Assembly (NCBI GenBank): GCA_963783085.1 | Contig: CAWAMJ010000002.1 | Coordinates: 1-64,000 of the forward strand | From: CAVYUC01 sp963783085 | GTDB lineage: Bacteria > Bacteroidota > Bacteroidia > Bacteroidales > Prolixibacteraceae | Length of the DNA: 64,000 bases | Direction: 5' to 3' | In this document: positions 44,770 to 55,300 of the stretch, piece by piece | Numbering within the stretch: position 1 is the first letter of the stretch | Layout: every line of letters starts with the position of its first letter | The notes under the pieces: generated by a model | Told to the model about the DNA's origin: nothing | Seen by the model: only the letters and a program-made list of their open reading frames with translations | The model's database searches: none | Position numbers and translations under genes: made by a program

Positions 44770-46041
44770 TCAAATCTCTTTCGGCAACGTATATGGTTCG
44801 CGATAATTTCCTTCCGAAATCCTGTTGGCTTCTTCTGAATTGGTGATTTTCCCTGTTTTACCATCGTAAAAAAGTTGCCGGTTGCCTACGCGGTACGATA
44901 AATTAGCAAGATGAATCAGTGTTGCGCTTTTATGACCCTGCACCAAATCGCCATTCGGCTTTTTGCGCGAACGAATGCTGTCGATGAAATTTTTCACATG
45001 CGCCTCATCGGGGAAATAACCATGCTCCCGGGCGACCACTTCGCCGTCATCTCCAAACACCTGCCAGCCGCCGCCCATAATGCCCAGCAGCATCATTCCT
45101 TCGGTACCATATATCTCAATCCGGGTGGCGCTCTGCTCCCATTCCGGAAACCGGTCGCCAAAACGAACCTCCGGCCCCGACTTGTCGAGGTAGTTGCCAA
45201 ACTTGCCGCTTTCCATAGTCAGCGGGTAATCGTTGAATTCAAAAGTAACTGTTTGAATGTCGGGGATATCACGCTTATCGTTGTATAACACGCGCCCGCC
45301 GGCACAATAAACAGATTTTGGATCGTCGGGATCACCCAGCACCAGGCGGGTTAAATCCATCACATGAGCAGCCATTGCCATTTGCAAACCGGGTGAATAA
45401 TCCCACCAATCGTAAGGTGCTTTGTGACGACTAACGTTATAGGGAACATTTGGTGCTGGTCCAAGCCACATGTCCCAGTTTAGCGTTTCCGGTGCCGGTT
45501 CGTCGGGTTTTAACGACCACCCCAGGTGCCCCGGGAGCAGGCAATTACTTTTGACACTGACGATTTGGCCCAGTTTCCCCTCTTTTATGTAATCGCGCGC
45601 CTTCATTCCGAAATCAGCACTTCGGTTCTGGGTTCCTACCTGAACAATATTACCGTATTTTTGGGCTGCTTCAATCATTTTTAATCCCTCGGGAATGCTC
45701 TGCGAAATGTTTTTTTCGATGTAGATGTCTTTTCCGGCCTGGCAAGCCTGGATAAAAGCGAGTGCATGCCAATGCTCCGGCGTTGCAATTACCACTGCAT
45801 CCACATCTTTGTCTTCAAAAACTCTGCGCATATCTTCCACCCACGCCGGCTTGTTGCCCTGGCTTTTTTCCAGTTCCTGCATGGCATGGCCGCCGCGGGT
45901 TTTATCTACATCGCAGATGAATTTCACTTCCACTTCCGGGCAATTATTTTTGATGTCCAAAATCAGCTTGGTCCCACGGCCACCTGCTCCGATTAATCCG
46001 AGAACTACCTTTTCGTTTGCATTTTTTATGTTTTGTTTCAT
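44770..46041 (-). CDS. Gfo/Idh/MocA oxidoreductase, no signal peptide
   Basis: NAD(P)-dependent sugar dehydrogenase, 423 residues. The Rossmann loop (VLGLIGAGGRGTKL), the IATPEHWHALAFIQACQAGKDIYIEKN motif with active-site Lys, and HVMDLTRL in the C-terminal domain are all present. No Tat signal is seen after the ATG at 46041, in contrast to its paralogues at 46052 and 48943, so it may be cytoplasmic. The frame is open to 46104, but this overlaps the neighbouring gene. It lies 10 bases downstream of its neighbour. Confidence 0.9.
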   Translation of the reverse strand: MKQNIKNANEKVVLGLIGAGGRGTKLILDIKNNCPEVEVKFICDVDKTRGGHAMQELEKSQGNKPAWVEDMRRVFEDKDVDAVVIATPEHWHALAFIQACQAGKDIYIEKNISQSIPEGLKMIEAAQKYGNIVQVGTQNRSADFGMKARDYIKEGKLGQIVSVKSNCLLPGHLGWSLKPDEPAPETLNWDMWLGPAPNVPYNVSRHKAPYDWWDYSPGLQMAMAAHVMDLTRLVLGDPDDPKSVYCAGGRVLYNDKRDIPDIQTVTFEFNDYPLTMESGKFGNYLDKSGPEVRFGDRFPEWEQSATRIEIYGTEGMMLLGIMGGGWQVFGDDGEVVAREHGYFPDEAHVKNFIDSIRSRKKPNGDLVQGHKSATLIHLANLSYRVGNRQLFYDGKTGKITNSEEANRISEGNYREPYTLPKEI

Positions 46042-46051
46042 GGTTGTTTTT

Positions 46052-47176
46052 TTACATTTCTTTGGTGCCTTCAATAACCAGTTGTTTATTTTCCCGGCAA
46101 GCATTGTTGCCCATCTGTGCCAAACCGGCGCTCAGGTAACTCTGGCTAATGTCTGCAACAGGTTTTTCCCCGCTTCGGATGGCTGACAAAAAATTACGGA
46201 TGTGCGCTGCCGGATCGGCTTCTCCATTTTTGCTGTCCAATACCTCGCCGGCGTTGCCCTGCGCCTGCCAGCTCCCGCTAATGGGATCCAGGTGCAGCAA
46301 TCCATCCGAACCGTAGACTTCCACCCTTTCGGCTTGTAACAACCACGGTAAAATAGCGCTTTCCCCTTCTACCGAAACCGGCGCAGTTTTCATGTACCGA
46401 CAAGCCGAACCGGATTCACATTTCATAGTGAAGTATTTAAAGTCCCAGGTTATTATCTGCCGTTGCATCCCGGTGCTTTTTTTCGGATCGGTGCGGTAAC
46501 CATAAACAGAAACCGGATGCCCGGGATTTCCGGCGAGAAAACGGGCGAGGTCAAGCGAACGGTTTGTGATAGCAGGATTTCCGGTATTTTCCTGCAGACT
46601 GAAAATCTTAATGTGAACAACCTGCCCCAGCTTTCCTTCCTCGATGTATGTTTTTGCCGCCAGCACAGAAGGGTTACTTCTCATTAAAAATCCGCACTGA
46701 ACAACCCGGTTTTTATCATCAGCAGTATCAGCCAGTTGTTTTAATTCACAATTGCCAAATACCGGTTCGCCGGCAACGTACAAATTTTTACCAGCTTCGA
46801 TGCATTGCATTGCGATCTCAGGAATTTGTGCGGCAGGTAGAAAAATAAAAACCACTTCGGAATCCTTGTTGCCGGTTAAAGATTGCAGGCCGGAAGCCTG
46901 TTCCGGACTGTATCCAAGTGATTGAGCAAATGCCTGAACAGCTCTTTCCTTTTTTATATTATCGACGTCAAAAACCTGCTTCAACGTAATATTATCGGTT
47001 GTGGAGAGTACATCCGACAATAAACCGATGGCCTCATCCGAGCATCCAACCAGAGCAACAGAAATCTGCCTGTTTGGCCTGGAGCACGAGGTTAGCAAAC
47101 CGGAAAGCGCCGATGTTCCAATCGCTGCCCCTGCCAATCCAAATCCTGAATAATTAATAAACTTTCTGCGTTTCAT
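46052..47176 (-). CDS. divergent Gfo/Idh/MocA paralogue lacking the usual active-site Lys
   Basis: 374-residue protein with a Tat-like N-terminus (KRRKFINYSGFGLAGAAIG) and a possible lipobox (LTSC, Cys31). The Rossmann half (ISVALVGCSDEAI) and C-terminal beta domain match Gfo/Idh/MocA. The conserved E-K-P is G-E-P here (residues 136-138) and the C-terminal catalytic His is not found where expected (NRSLDLARF). It may have lost redox activity and act as a partner or binding subunit of the adjacent oxidoreductase (inference). Confidence 0.75.
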   Translation of the reverse strand: MKRRKFINYSGFGLAGAAIGTSALSGLLTSCSRPNRQISVALVGCSDEAIGLLSDVLSTTDNITLKQVFDVDNIKKERAVQAFAQSLGYSPEQASGLQSLTGNKDSEVVFIFLPAAQIPEIAMQCIEAGKNLYVAGEPVFGNCELKQLADTADDKNRVVQCGFLMRSNPSVLAAKTYIEEGKLGQVVHIKIFSLQENTGNPAITNRSLDLARFLAGNPGHPVSVYGYRTDPKKSTGMQRQIITWDFKYFTMKCESGSACRYMKTAPVSVEGESAILPWLLQAERVEVYGSDGLLHLDPISGSWQAQGNAGEVLDSKNGEADPAAHIRNFLSAIRSGEKPVADISQSYLSAGLAQMGNNACRENKQLVIEGTKEM

Positions 47177-47207
47177 AATCTTTAAATTTTTGATTTCCCT
47201 GATTTCG

Positions 47208-48419
47208 CTACACCATCCCTAAATGTTTATCCAGCCATGCGTAAGCCTGTTTCCGGATTTCCGCCGGGAAATCGTGTCCCCCATCTGTTTCTGCACGTAC
47301 AAAACCGGCTGTTTCTCCAAAAATAGTGTAAACTCCGGCCACCTGGTTCAATGCGCTATCAACGGTCTTCCACCAGTTTTCAAAATCCGGATTTCCATCT
47401 GAAGAATGACAATAAACAGCATCTTTTCGGGCCGAATAATTGAAAAACGGTCGCGGCGCACAAAGCGCCATGATTTCGTGCATGTCGCAGGGGATTATTC
47501 CGGTCCGGATAAATTCCCTGCACCCGGGATTAAAGTGAATAAACCAATCGTTACGGGCGAACTGGTAAGGCGAATTGGTACCACCCATCGGGCTCAATCC
47601 GCAGGAAGATACTCCCGCTTTTATTCTTGGTTCAAAAGCCTGCAGAAAAAACGAATTGTAACCGCCCAGCGAATGTCCGATACAACCAATGTTTTTCGAA
47701 TCGACAATTTCCAATTGCCTCAGGTAATCCACACCTCTTTTGTGGTCGTGGATCATTTTTCCCATGGCCGACCACTGCGGAAATTCTTTATAAAATTCAT
47801 CCGTGTAGTAAGCGTCATAACCCGGATAAATTCGTTCCCCGGCAGAAATAATATCAGTGGCGAGTACCACATATCCGCGTTGAGCGAGTTCCATTCCGTA
47901 GCAACGACCTTCTTTCGGTTCAAGGCCAACAGTTTGCTTTGCCCCGGGGCCGGTGCTGTGTAACGCCATAATTGCCGGGCGGGGTGAAGTGGTTGTTGCG
48001 CCATCGGGGACCAGGAGAAAACCGGATATTTTATCGCCGGTTCCACTGGTAAACTGAACTTTTTTTTCCACGTAACCATCTCGCCGGTTTTCATCCAGGA
48101 CTTTTGGGTTAAGCTGATTTTCAGTTAATGGCGGCGCTTCCCCAAGCATTATTTTGGAACGCTGAAAAATTGACTCCCGTTTGTTTTTCCAGCTTTCAGC
48201 ATCACAAACTTCCACTTTTTTTAATCCAAAGCCGTACTTTTTATCTTCCTGCAGGTAATCTGTCAAAACATTGTTTAAAGGAATTGGTCCCGGCGTTTCC
48301 AACGTTTCGGAAGGACAACTATCGGTTATAAACGACGGCGGACCAAACACTCCAATCCCGCCTGCTGCAATCCCGCTTTTTACGAAATTACGCCTGGAAT
48401 ACCTCATCTCTTTTTTCAT
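47208..48419 (-). CDS. alpha/beta hydrolase (acetylxylan-esterase/DLH-like), Tat-exported
   Basis: 403-residue hydrolase. A Tat-like signal (SRRNFVKSGIAAGGIGVFGPP) is followed by an alpha/beta hydrolase: HSTGPGAKQTVGLE oxyanion region, nucleophile Ser250 (CIGHSLGGYNSFF), an acid near ARKDAVY and the catalytic His in TDGGHDFP. It likely removes acyl groups from a sugar. The start overlaps the doxX-like stop by 32 bases; an internal ATG at 48407 is also possible. Confidence 0.85.
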   Translation of the reverse strand: MKKEMRYSRRNFVKSGIAAGGIGVFGPPSFITDSCPSETLETPGPIPLNNVLTDYLQEDKKYGFGLKKVEVCDAESWKNKRESIFQRSKIMLGEAPPLTENQLNPKVLDENRRDGYVEKKVQFTSGTGDKISGFLLVPDGATTTSPRPAIMALHSTGPGAKQTVGLEPKEGRCYGMELAQRGYVVLATDIISAGERIYPGYDAYYTDEFYKEFPQWSAMGKMIHDHKRGVDYLRQLEIVDSKNIGCIGHSLGGYNSFFLQAFEPRIKAGVSSCGLSPMGGTNSPYQFARNDWFIHFNPGCREFIRTGIIPCDMHEIMALCAPRPFFNYSARKDAVYCHSSDGNPDFENWWKTVDSALNQVAGVYTIFGETAGFVRAETDGGHDFPAEIRKQAYAWLDKHLGMV

Positions 48420-48918
48420 CTTTTCTCTTTTTGGTTACTAAAACTAGAAAACGATCAATCCCTGTTACATAACTTGATGGAAAAACAGACAATACAACCA
48501 AAGCTGCAATTTCTATCAAATTTTTATTGACAATCCAGTAACTTCCTTCAACATGCATATTCGCCCCCAATCCTGGAAATGGCGGATAGGCCAGGTAGTA
48601 CATTGCCAAAAGCACAATGCCGAATATTTTTCCCGGTTTCGAAAATAATCCGGCGAACAGGCTAATCCCGATTAATACCAGTCCCCATTCATTTAATAAA
48701 TCCACCACCGCCAACAGGGTTGCAGACTGCGCCATCATTTTAAAAAGCGGTGCAAACAATCCCACCGAATGGTTTAAATATTCTTTGGCCGTCCAGCCGG
48801 GAGTATAAATTTTTACCAATCCTTCGTACAAAAAATGCCAGCCGATTAAAATCCGTAAAAAGGTTAGCGCAAATAACTGTTTGGTTGAATAGCTGTTTTC
48901 AATTGTTACTTTTCCCAT
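48388..48918 (-). CDS. DoxX-family membrane protein
   Basis: 176-residue integral membrane protein with about four helices (LFALTFLRILIGWHFLYEGL; WGLVLIGISLFAGL; IFGIVLLAMYYLAYPPFPGLG; LIEIAALVVLSVFP). The pattern WHFLYEGLVKIY and GANMHVEGSYWIVNKN is that of DoxX/DoxD-like subunits, which can pass electrons to the quinone pool. Next to secreted oxidoreductases this could help recycle reduced cofactors (inference). The ATG at 48918 is preferred over a TTG at 48930. Confidence 0.82.
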   Translation of the reverse strand: MGKVTIENSYSTKQLFALTFLRILIGWHFLYEGLVKIYTPGWTAKEYLNHSVGLFAPLFKMMAQSATLLAVVDLLNEWGLVLIGISLFAGLFSKPGKIFGIVLLAMYYLAYPPFPGLGANMHVEGSYWIVNKNLIEIAALVVLSVFPSSYVTGIDRFLVLVTKKRKDEKRDEVFQA

Positions 48919-48942
48919 TTCGTTTTTCAATTTCCGTTGGGT

Positions 48943-50484
48943 TTATAATATGATTGCCTTTTCTTCAACCGGATCCCACTTCACCGGTCTTTTATGTCTG
49001 TAAGCAAGATTGGCAAGGTTGAAAGTTACGGCTTCTTCGAAACCAACGTCGATGTTACAGCTTGTTTTTCCTGTTCCGCGAGTGGCATCCACCCATTCTT
49101 TCAGGTGCAAAAGAGTTGCATCCACCACTTTTCCATCAATGTACGTTGGTCCGTATCCACCGTTCAGATAAGCCTGCGAAGTGGCAGATGAAATCGCATC
49201 GACGCCAGTGTTGGGTTCGTAATAATACATCGGATTGGATGAATCAGCCGAAATATCAGCGTATCGTTCCGACTGTCCGTCTTTGTAAATCATAATTGCC
49301 CGGTCGACATCCATTGTGGCTTCGGAACCCAATATTTTTGACTGCCTGTAAATGCTGTTTTTTAATGAACAGTCATAGGTCATTGTCAACTTTCTTTCAG
49401 GGTAACTAAATACCACATTCAATATATCGGGCATATCGCCGTGGGTTTTGTAATAATACTGGCCGCCAAGCGCTACCACAGATTCGGGGATTCCCAAATC
49501 CAGAATCTGATTGATGCAGTCGTACCGGTGCGAAAAATCGTTACCGGTAACACTTGTTCCGTAGTCGCTGTAACGCTGCCAGCTAAAGTATCTTTTCCGG
49601 TCGAATTCGTGCCAGGGCGCGCCTGCAAGAAATTCTTTCCAGTCGATGTTATCGCGGTTGCCAAGTTCATGATCAAACGCATCGTCTCTGATCCACGCGC
49701 CGAAAGTATTGTTCCTGTTGGTAAAGGTTTGAACGATGGAAACGTCGCCCAGCACGCCTTTCCGGTATAATTCCCGGGCAATTTTAAAACTCATTTGCTG
49801 CCGGTTTTCATGGCCCAACTGAAACACCACACCGGTTGATTTAATGGTTTTTTTGAGTTCCACAGCATCTTCGATTGTGTGCGTCATCGGTTTTTCAAGG
49901 TAAACATGTTTGCCGGCTTTGGCCGCTTCAATGGCGATTAACGCGTGGGAATGATCCGGTGTTGCTATAATAATCGCGTCGATATCATCACTTTTCACCA
50001 TTTCGCGATAGGAAGAAAACACTTTAGCCGGTTTTGATGCTCTTTTCCCGCCGGGATGTAATTCCGTTTTCGATATTTCAACTCCACGCTTTGTATGAAC
50101 ATCAAACGTATCGCAAACGGCTGCAAACTCTACATGTAAATCTTCCTGGTTCAGAAAATCCTGAAGGCCTTTGGTATATCCTCCGTTCACCGTATTTTTT
50201 TCAATATATTCAGGATGAACATACCCCAGCGAATGCAGCAACTGCTCCCCACGCCAGCCGTTGCCCACCAAACCCAGCCTCAGCCGGTTGCCGCTGCTGC
50301 CGGCTGGAGGCAGCAACTTTTCTTTGGGTGCATCGAGCTGGTTAATTTTTAGCGTTTCGTAAATATTTTTGCTGTTCGCGCTTATTTCCCTGCCGATGTT
50401 CTTCTTAAATGCAAAAGCGAAATATCCAAGGAATGGAATTGCTGCCAATCCTTTCAGGAAATCTCTTCGTTGTACTTTACCCAT
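48943..50484 (-). CDS. Gfo/Idh/MocA oxidoreductase, Tat-exported
   Basis: 513 residues. A Tat signal (QRRDFLKGLAAIPFLGYFAF) precedes a linker and the Rossmann domain (LRLGLVGNGWRGEQLL). IATPDHSHALIAIEAAKAGK and HVYLEKPMTHTIED keep the E-K-P active-site motif. The C-terminal domain has DFSHRYDCINQILDLG (His, Asp). This is the usual form of periplasmic sugar dehydrogenases in Bacteroidota. It is the first gene after susD, with a strong hairpin between. Confidence 0.92.
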   Translation of the reverse strand: MGKVQRRDFLKGLAAIPFLGYFAFAFKKNIGREISANSKNIYETLKINQLDAPKEKLLPPAGSSGNRLRLGLVGNGWRGEQLLHSLGYVHPEYIEKNTVNGGYTKGLQDFLNQEDLHVEFAAVCDTFDVHTKRGVEISKTELHPGGKRASKPAKVFSSYREMVKSDDIDAIIIATPDHSHALIAIEAAKAGKHVYLEKPMTHTIEDAVELKKTIKSTGVVFQLGHENRQQMSFKIARELYRKGVLGDVSIVQTFTNRNNTFGAWIRDDAFDHELGNRDNIDWKEFLAGAPWHEFDRKRYFSWQRYSDYGTSVTGNDFSHRYDCINQILDLGIPESVVALGGQYYYKTHGDMPDILNVVFSYPERKLTMTYDCSLKNSIYRQSKILGSEATMDVDRAIMIYKDGQSERYADISADSSNPMYYYEPNTGVDAISSATSQAYLNGGYGPTYIDGKVVDATLLHLKEWVDATRGTGKTSCNIDVGFEEAVTFNLANLAYRHKRPVKWDPVEEKAIIL

Positions 50485-50534
50485 AGCTTTATCAATTTAA
50501 AATTTTTAAGCGTCCAATTCTCCTTCCGGGGAAA

Positions 50535-50581
50535 ATTGAAATTACAACCTGATATTATCAATAAAGGGTTGTAATTTCAAT
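50535..50581 (-). terminator. hairpin between susD and the next gene, possible attenuator
   Basis: Perfect 15-bp inverted repeat (arms 50535-50549 and 50567-50581, ATTGAAATTACAACC) around a 17-base loop. On the minus strand it is followed by a short T run. It may reduce transcription beyond susCD or protect the susCD mRNA end. Confidence 0.6.
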
Positions 50582-50595
50582 AAAACTTTGAAAAG

Positions 50596-52323
50596 TTATT
50601 CCCATCCCGGATTTTGAGTCAAATTCGGATTTAATTCAAGTTGGGTTTTAGGAATGGCATCTAAATAATCTCTGTTAAGTTTAAATCCATATCCGTTTGG
50701 AATTTTATTTTGATCAGGATCTAAAAAGCCCTGGCTACCAACAGGATATACATTAACGTTAAGCTGTGAAGCTAAAAATCCTTTGGGCCTTTTCCCAACA
50801 ATCAATTCATCGGCTGCGGCCCATCGTTTTATATCTGCGGCCCGAAATCCTTCCGATACCAGTTCCACTCTTCGTTCGCGCCTTATTTCGTTTATAACCG
50901 GCGAAAGTTCAGGGAAATTCCATTCCGGATCCTCGGTGATATCAGAAAGAACAAGGTTTGGCATTCCTGCCCGATCCCTGAGTTTTTTGATTGACTTATC
51001 AATATCTTCCTGTGTAATAGTGCCTAATTCAGCTTTGGCTTCGGCATAATTCAGCAAAACTTCGGCATACCGGTAGATAATGCCCGGTGTTTCTTCGTAC
51101 TGAGGCACATGATAAATAACGTTGGCGTTATATCCTTTTCGGATAACATACCCTCCGGGCGAATTGTATTGTACTCCTGTATTTAACCTGTTGTACAGAT
51201 TTTGATAATAATCCACGTTACCATCCTCATAGATCCTCCATTTTGAATCGGGAACAGCAATTGTTTGGTAAAATCTGGGATCGCGATTTTGAACTTCCAG
51301 ACTTAATGAATCAAATCCCATGAACAGCGGACTAACGGAAATAGGTTTACCATCAGTAGACAAATACGCATCGGCCAGACTTTTTGTGTAAGAATGTTCG
51401 TACGGAAACTGTTGCATGTAGTTAGGTTGCCTTCTAAACGCTACTTCACCCTTTCCCAACTGGTTGTTAAATTTCTGCCAAAACATTACTTCTTCGTTCG
51501 ATGAATAATCACGCAGAATAAAAAGATCATAATAATCTGAGGAGGGATCGCCGGTAGAGTAAATATCGTATATACCGGAATTCATTACTGCCGAGGTACT
51601 CTCGATAACTTTATTAAAATATTTTTCAGGATCGGGATTTGCCACCCCAAATGGTGTTCCGTTATGATATTTTTCCCATGTTCCTTCAAAAAGAGCAACT
51701 CTGCTTTGAATCAGCAGGGCCATCCATTTATTTATTCGGGATGCGCCATCGGTTTTATCTTCCGTGAGGTACATTGCGGCTGTATCCAGATCGGCGATAA
51801 TGTTATCAGCTACCAGATTTCTCGGATCTCTTGCTTTATATAATTCGGGTGATTCAGTTCCAAGTTCGGTTGTAACCCACTGTATATCTCCATAATCCTG
51901 TAAAAGGTTGAAGTAAATTAAAGCTCTGAAAAAATGAGCTTCTCCAACAAATTGCTTATAATCTTCAAAATCGGCATTTGCTTCTACCCGTTTATAATTA
52001 TCAAAGAAATAATTTATATTTCTTACCGGGCCAAAATTTATATTTCCCGCGCCATCAAGGGTTCTTGTTCCTTCAAGCCACGTATTAATATTTGTTGCAA
52101 CAGCATTATCCGAATCAAAATCCCTTCCCCACTCTTCTGAAATTGGAAAGTATGTGCTGTTGTAAAACTGGTTGACATAAGTCTCAAGGTCAGTAGGACT
52201 TTTAAAAAAATCAAACGATCCTACCTGGTCCAGGGGGCTTCTGTCCAGATAATTTTCATCGCATGCAACAGTCGTGATTATTAATGCGATTAAACTTAAA
52301 AATATTCTTATATTTTTCATCAT
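50596..52323 (-). CDS. SusD/RagB-family outer-membrane lipoprotein
   Basis: 575-residue surface glycan-binding lipoprotein and lid of a SusCD transporter. The signal ends at a lipobox (LIALIITTVAC, Cys21), followed by DENYLDRSPLDQVGSFDFFK. TPR-like helices and the C-terminal region (IIYRYAEVLLNYAEAKAELG, RRERRVELVSEGFRAADIKRW) are typical. It follows susC by 10 bases. Confidence 0.96.
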   Translation of the reverse strand: MMKNIRIFLSLIALIITTVACDENYLDRSPLDQVGSFDFFKSPTDLETYVNQFYNSTYFPISEEWGRDFDSDNAVATNINTWLEGTRTLDGAGNINFGPVRNINYFFDNYKRVEANADFEDYKQFVGEAHFFRALIYFNLLQDYGDIQWVTTELGTESPELYKARDPRNLVADNIIADLDTAAMYLTEDKTDGASRINKWMALLIQSRVALFEGTWEKYHNGTPFGVANPDPEKYFNKVIESTSAVMNSGIYDIYSTGDPSSDYYDLFILRDYSSNEEVMFWQKFNNQLGKGEVAFRRQPNYMQQFPYEHSYTKSLADAYLSTDGKPISVSPLFMGFDSLSLEVQNRDPRFYQTIAVPDSKWRIYEDGNVDYYQNLYNRLNTGVQYNSPGGYVIRKGYNANVIYHVPQYEETPGIIYRYAEVLLNYAEAKAELGTITQEDIDKSIKKLRDRAGMPNLVLSDITEDPEWNFPELSPVINEIRRERRVELVSEGFRAADIKRWAAADELIVGKRPKGFLASQLNVNVYPVGSQGFLDPDQNKIPNGYGFKLNRDYLDAIPKTQLELNPNLTQNPGWE

Positions 52324-52333
52324 TAAACTGTTT

Positions 52334-55300
52334 TTAGAAAGTTAAATTCACACCTGCTGAGATGGTTTTCGACAGAGGATAAAATGCCCCCGAATTAGTA
52401 TAACCTGCTCCAATTGTTTGTTCAGGATCCATTGATTTTGGCATTTTTGTTACCGTTAACAGGTTTTCACCTGAAACATAAATTCTTGCTTTTTGAATGA
52501 ATATCTTGTTTGAAACATTGGAGGGAATGGTATATCCCAATTGAATGTTTTTTAAACGTAAATAAGCCGCATGAACAAGAAATCTGGACTGGCTTTGTCT
52601 GTTTTTATACGTTTCACTACTAAAATAGGGCCTTGCAAAATAGGAATTCGTGTTAGGCCCAAGCACATTCGTTTCACCGTCGGGTCTCCAATAATCTAAT
52701 CCAGGGGAACCTTCTAAAATTGCCGAATTAGCCCAGGAAGCAGTGAGGCCCCAAAACGTGCCATCGCCGTATGGAGGGAAATAATCTCGTTTACCCACGC
52801 CAAGCCATTGCATGCTGAAATCAAAGTTTTTCCAGTTAAATCCCCCTAAAATTCCAATATTGTAACGCGGCGAAGTATTGCCAATGACCGTTAAATCACC
52901 GTGGTCGTTTAACGTGCCTGCCCCCGTAGTGATTTTGCCATCACCGGTGAGGTCTGCATATTTGATATCACCTGGTCTCCAGTTAGCGTAAATATCAGAT
53001 TGATCAGGCATTGCATCCACTTCAGCTTGCGATTGCATAATCCCGTCAGTTACAAAGCCCCATATCTCGCCAACGTCCTTTCCATTATACCAGTCGCTTA
53101 AAATTCCATTTTCATTGCGGTATTTCAGAATTGTTGATTTATTATCCCCTACATTCAATTGAACGTTGTAGGAAAAGTCAGTTGACACCCTGTCTTTCCA
53201 GCTTAAAATAATTTCATAGCCTTTGGTTTCCAATTCAGCATTATTTGCTCTTGGTGTAGATGTACCCAATGTGTACGGAAGGGTTTGTTGCGGACCGAAC
53301 ATATTGGTTGTTTTTCTGTTGAACCAGTCGAAATTCAAGTCCAGGCGGTTATTAAGGAATCCCGCATCAACTCCGAGGTTTAAAGTTGTGATTGTTTCCC
53401 ATGTTAAACCGGAACTGATTAGGCCCGGGGTTCGCGCATATGAAGGACGAACGTCACTAATAATCCAGGGCGTTTCATTTTGAATAGGGACACTTGGAAT
53501 ATACAGATAGTTGTCGACATTCTGATTCCCTAATGAACCATACGATCCTCTGAGTTTTAATCTATTTACATAAGGCTCAACTGAAGTCCAGAAATTTTCA
53601 TTTGAAATTTGATAGCCTGCCGAGGCGGAAGGAAAAAATCCCCACCTTGAATCGGGCGCAAATCTGGATGAACCATTGTAACGGGCGCTAAATTCCAACA
53701 GGTATTTTTCCTTGTAATTGTAATTCAACCGACCAAAAATACCTTGCGTTGCCCAATCCCATTTGGTATCATCAACAGTTTTTGCTCCCAGTGCAGTACT
53801 GATAGACGGAACTTCCTCTGTAATTAATTCGTCTCCTCTGGCATATAACCACGAATAATATTTATCTTCCTGTTCATAACCAACCAATGCTTTAAAAAAA
53901 TGATTTTCAAGTGCTTTTTCATAAGAGGTTACCACATTAAATAATTTATAGGGTGCGCGGGAAAAAATAACTTCGTACGCCGGACTGGGTTTACCAACAT
54001 TGCCAAAACCACCTGTTCCCAATTCAACCGGAATTGGTTTTGGATTAACAGTTTGATTATTTTCAATTATATTGTAACTGTAAGAAATATCTGTTTTCCA
54101 ACCCTTTACCGGTTCAAGCCCGCCTTTAAGGGTTATTAATAGATTATTTTTGTCTGTAACATCTCTACCTGAATCTTCTATTGAACGTAACATAGGATTG
54201 GCCGAACTACCATTAATATTGTATTTGGGAGTATTGGGTCCAAAAACATAAAGATTCGTAAAGAAATATCTTCTTTCAACGGTAGTAATTCCCAGCGGAT
54301 AATCGGTATGGGAATTCGCGTATTTGGCGCTTAAATCAAACGTCATCCAGTTGGTAACTTCCGATGAAAAATTAATTAAAATATCGTATCGTTTATAATC
54401 ATCATAACCAACAGAATAAAAACCATTTTCATCATAATATCCCATTGAAATATAATATTGGGATTTTTCACTACCCCCGCGTAAACTAACGTTGTGTTTC
54501 TGGTCTACTTTGAAATTTTTCATCAATTCATACGGCCAGTCGTAATTAGCATTGCCAACGCGCCTTCCGGCCCAAATTGAGTTTGGCGGATTATCCGGAT
54601 CATACTCATAAGGGAATGTGCCGTCGATAAAACCTTTAATCCTTTCAACCTGTTCATCCGGGAAAACCGGAGGGCTTCCTGCATTTTCGGACGCCTGATT
54701 ATAAGCTGTGGCAAAAATCAGCGAATTTTTCATATGAGCAACTCCCAGCATCGAGTTGAAGGCAATATTGTTACTATACTGAACATGGATTGGTTCACCT
54801 TTTCTTCCCTTCTTGGTGGTTATCAAAACAACTCCAAAAGGCGCACGTGATCCATAAATTGCAGAGGCAGATGCGTCTTTCAAGACTGACACACCTTCTA
54901 TATTGCCCGGATCTAAATCATTAATATCAGATTCGACCCCATCAATTAAAATAAGAGGAGAATCATCACCATTAATCGATCCGAGGCCTCTGATATTCCA
55001 GTTACGTCCGGAACCTGGTTCACCACCGTGACCGCTTAAACTGATGTTCAGGTTTGGCGAAACACCTCTCAATACTTCCCCTACGTTCGGTAAAGGGCGA
55101 TTTTCCAGTTCTTCACCCGATATTGCTGCTACCGCACCAGTTAAATTCGCTTTTTTCTGTGTACCGTATCCAACTGCAACAACTTCTTCCAACCCAATGG
55201 ACTCTTCCTGCATGATTACATTAATAACTTTTCTGCCCTGAACGGGTACTTCCTGGGTCCTCATCCCCACAAAAGAAAATACGAGCGTTGCGTCTCCGCC

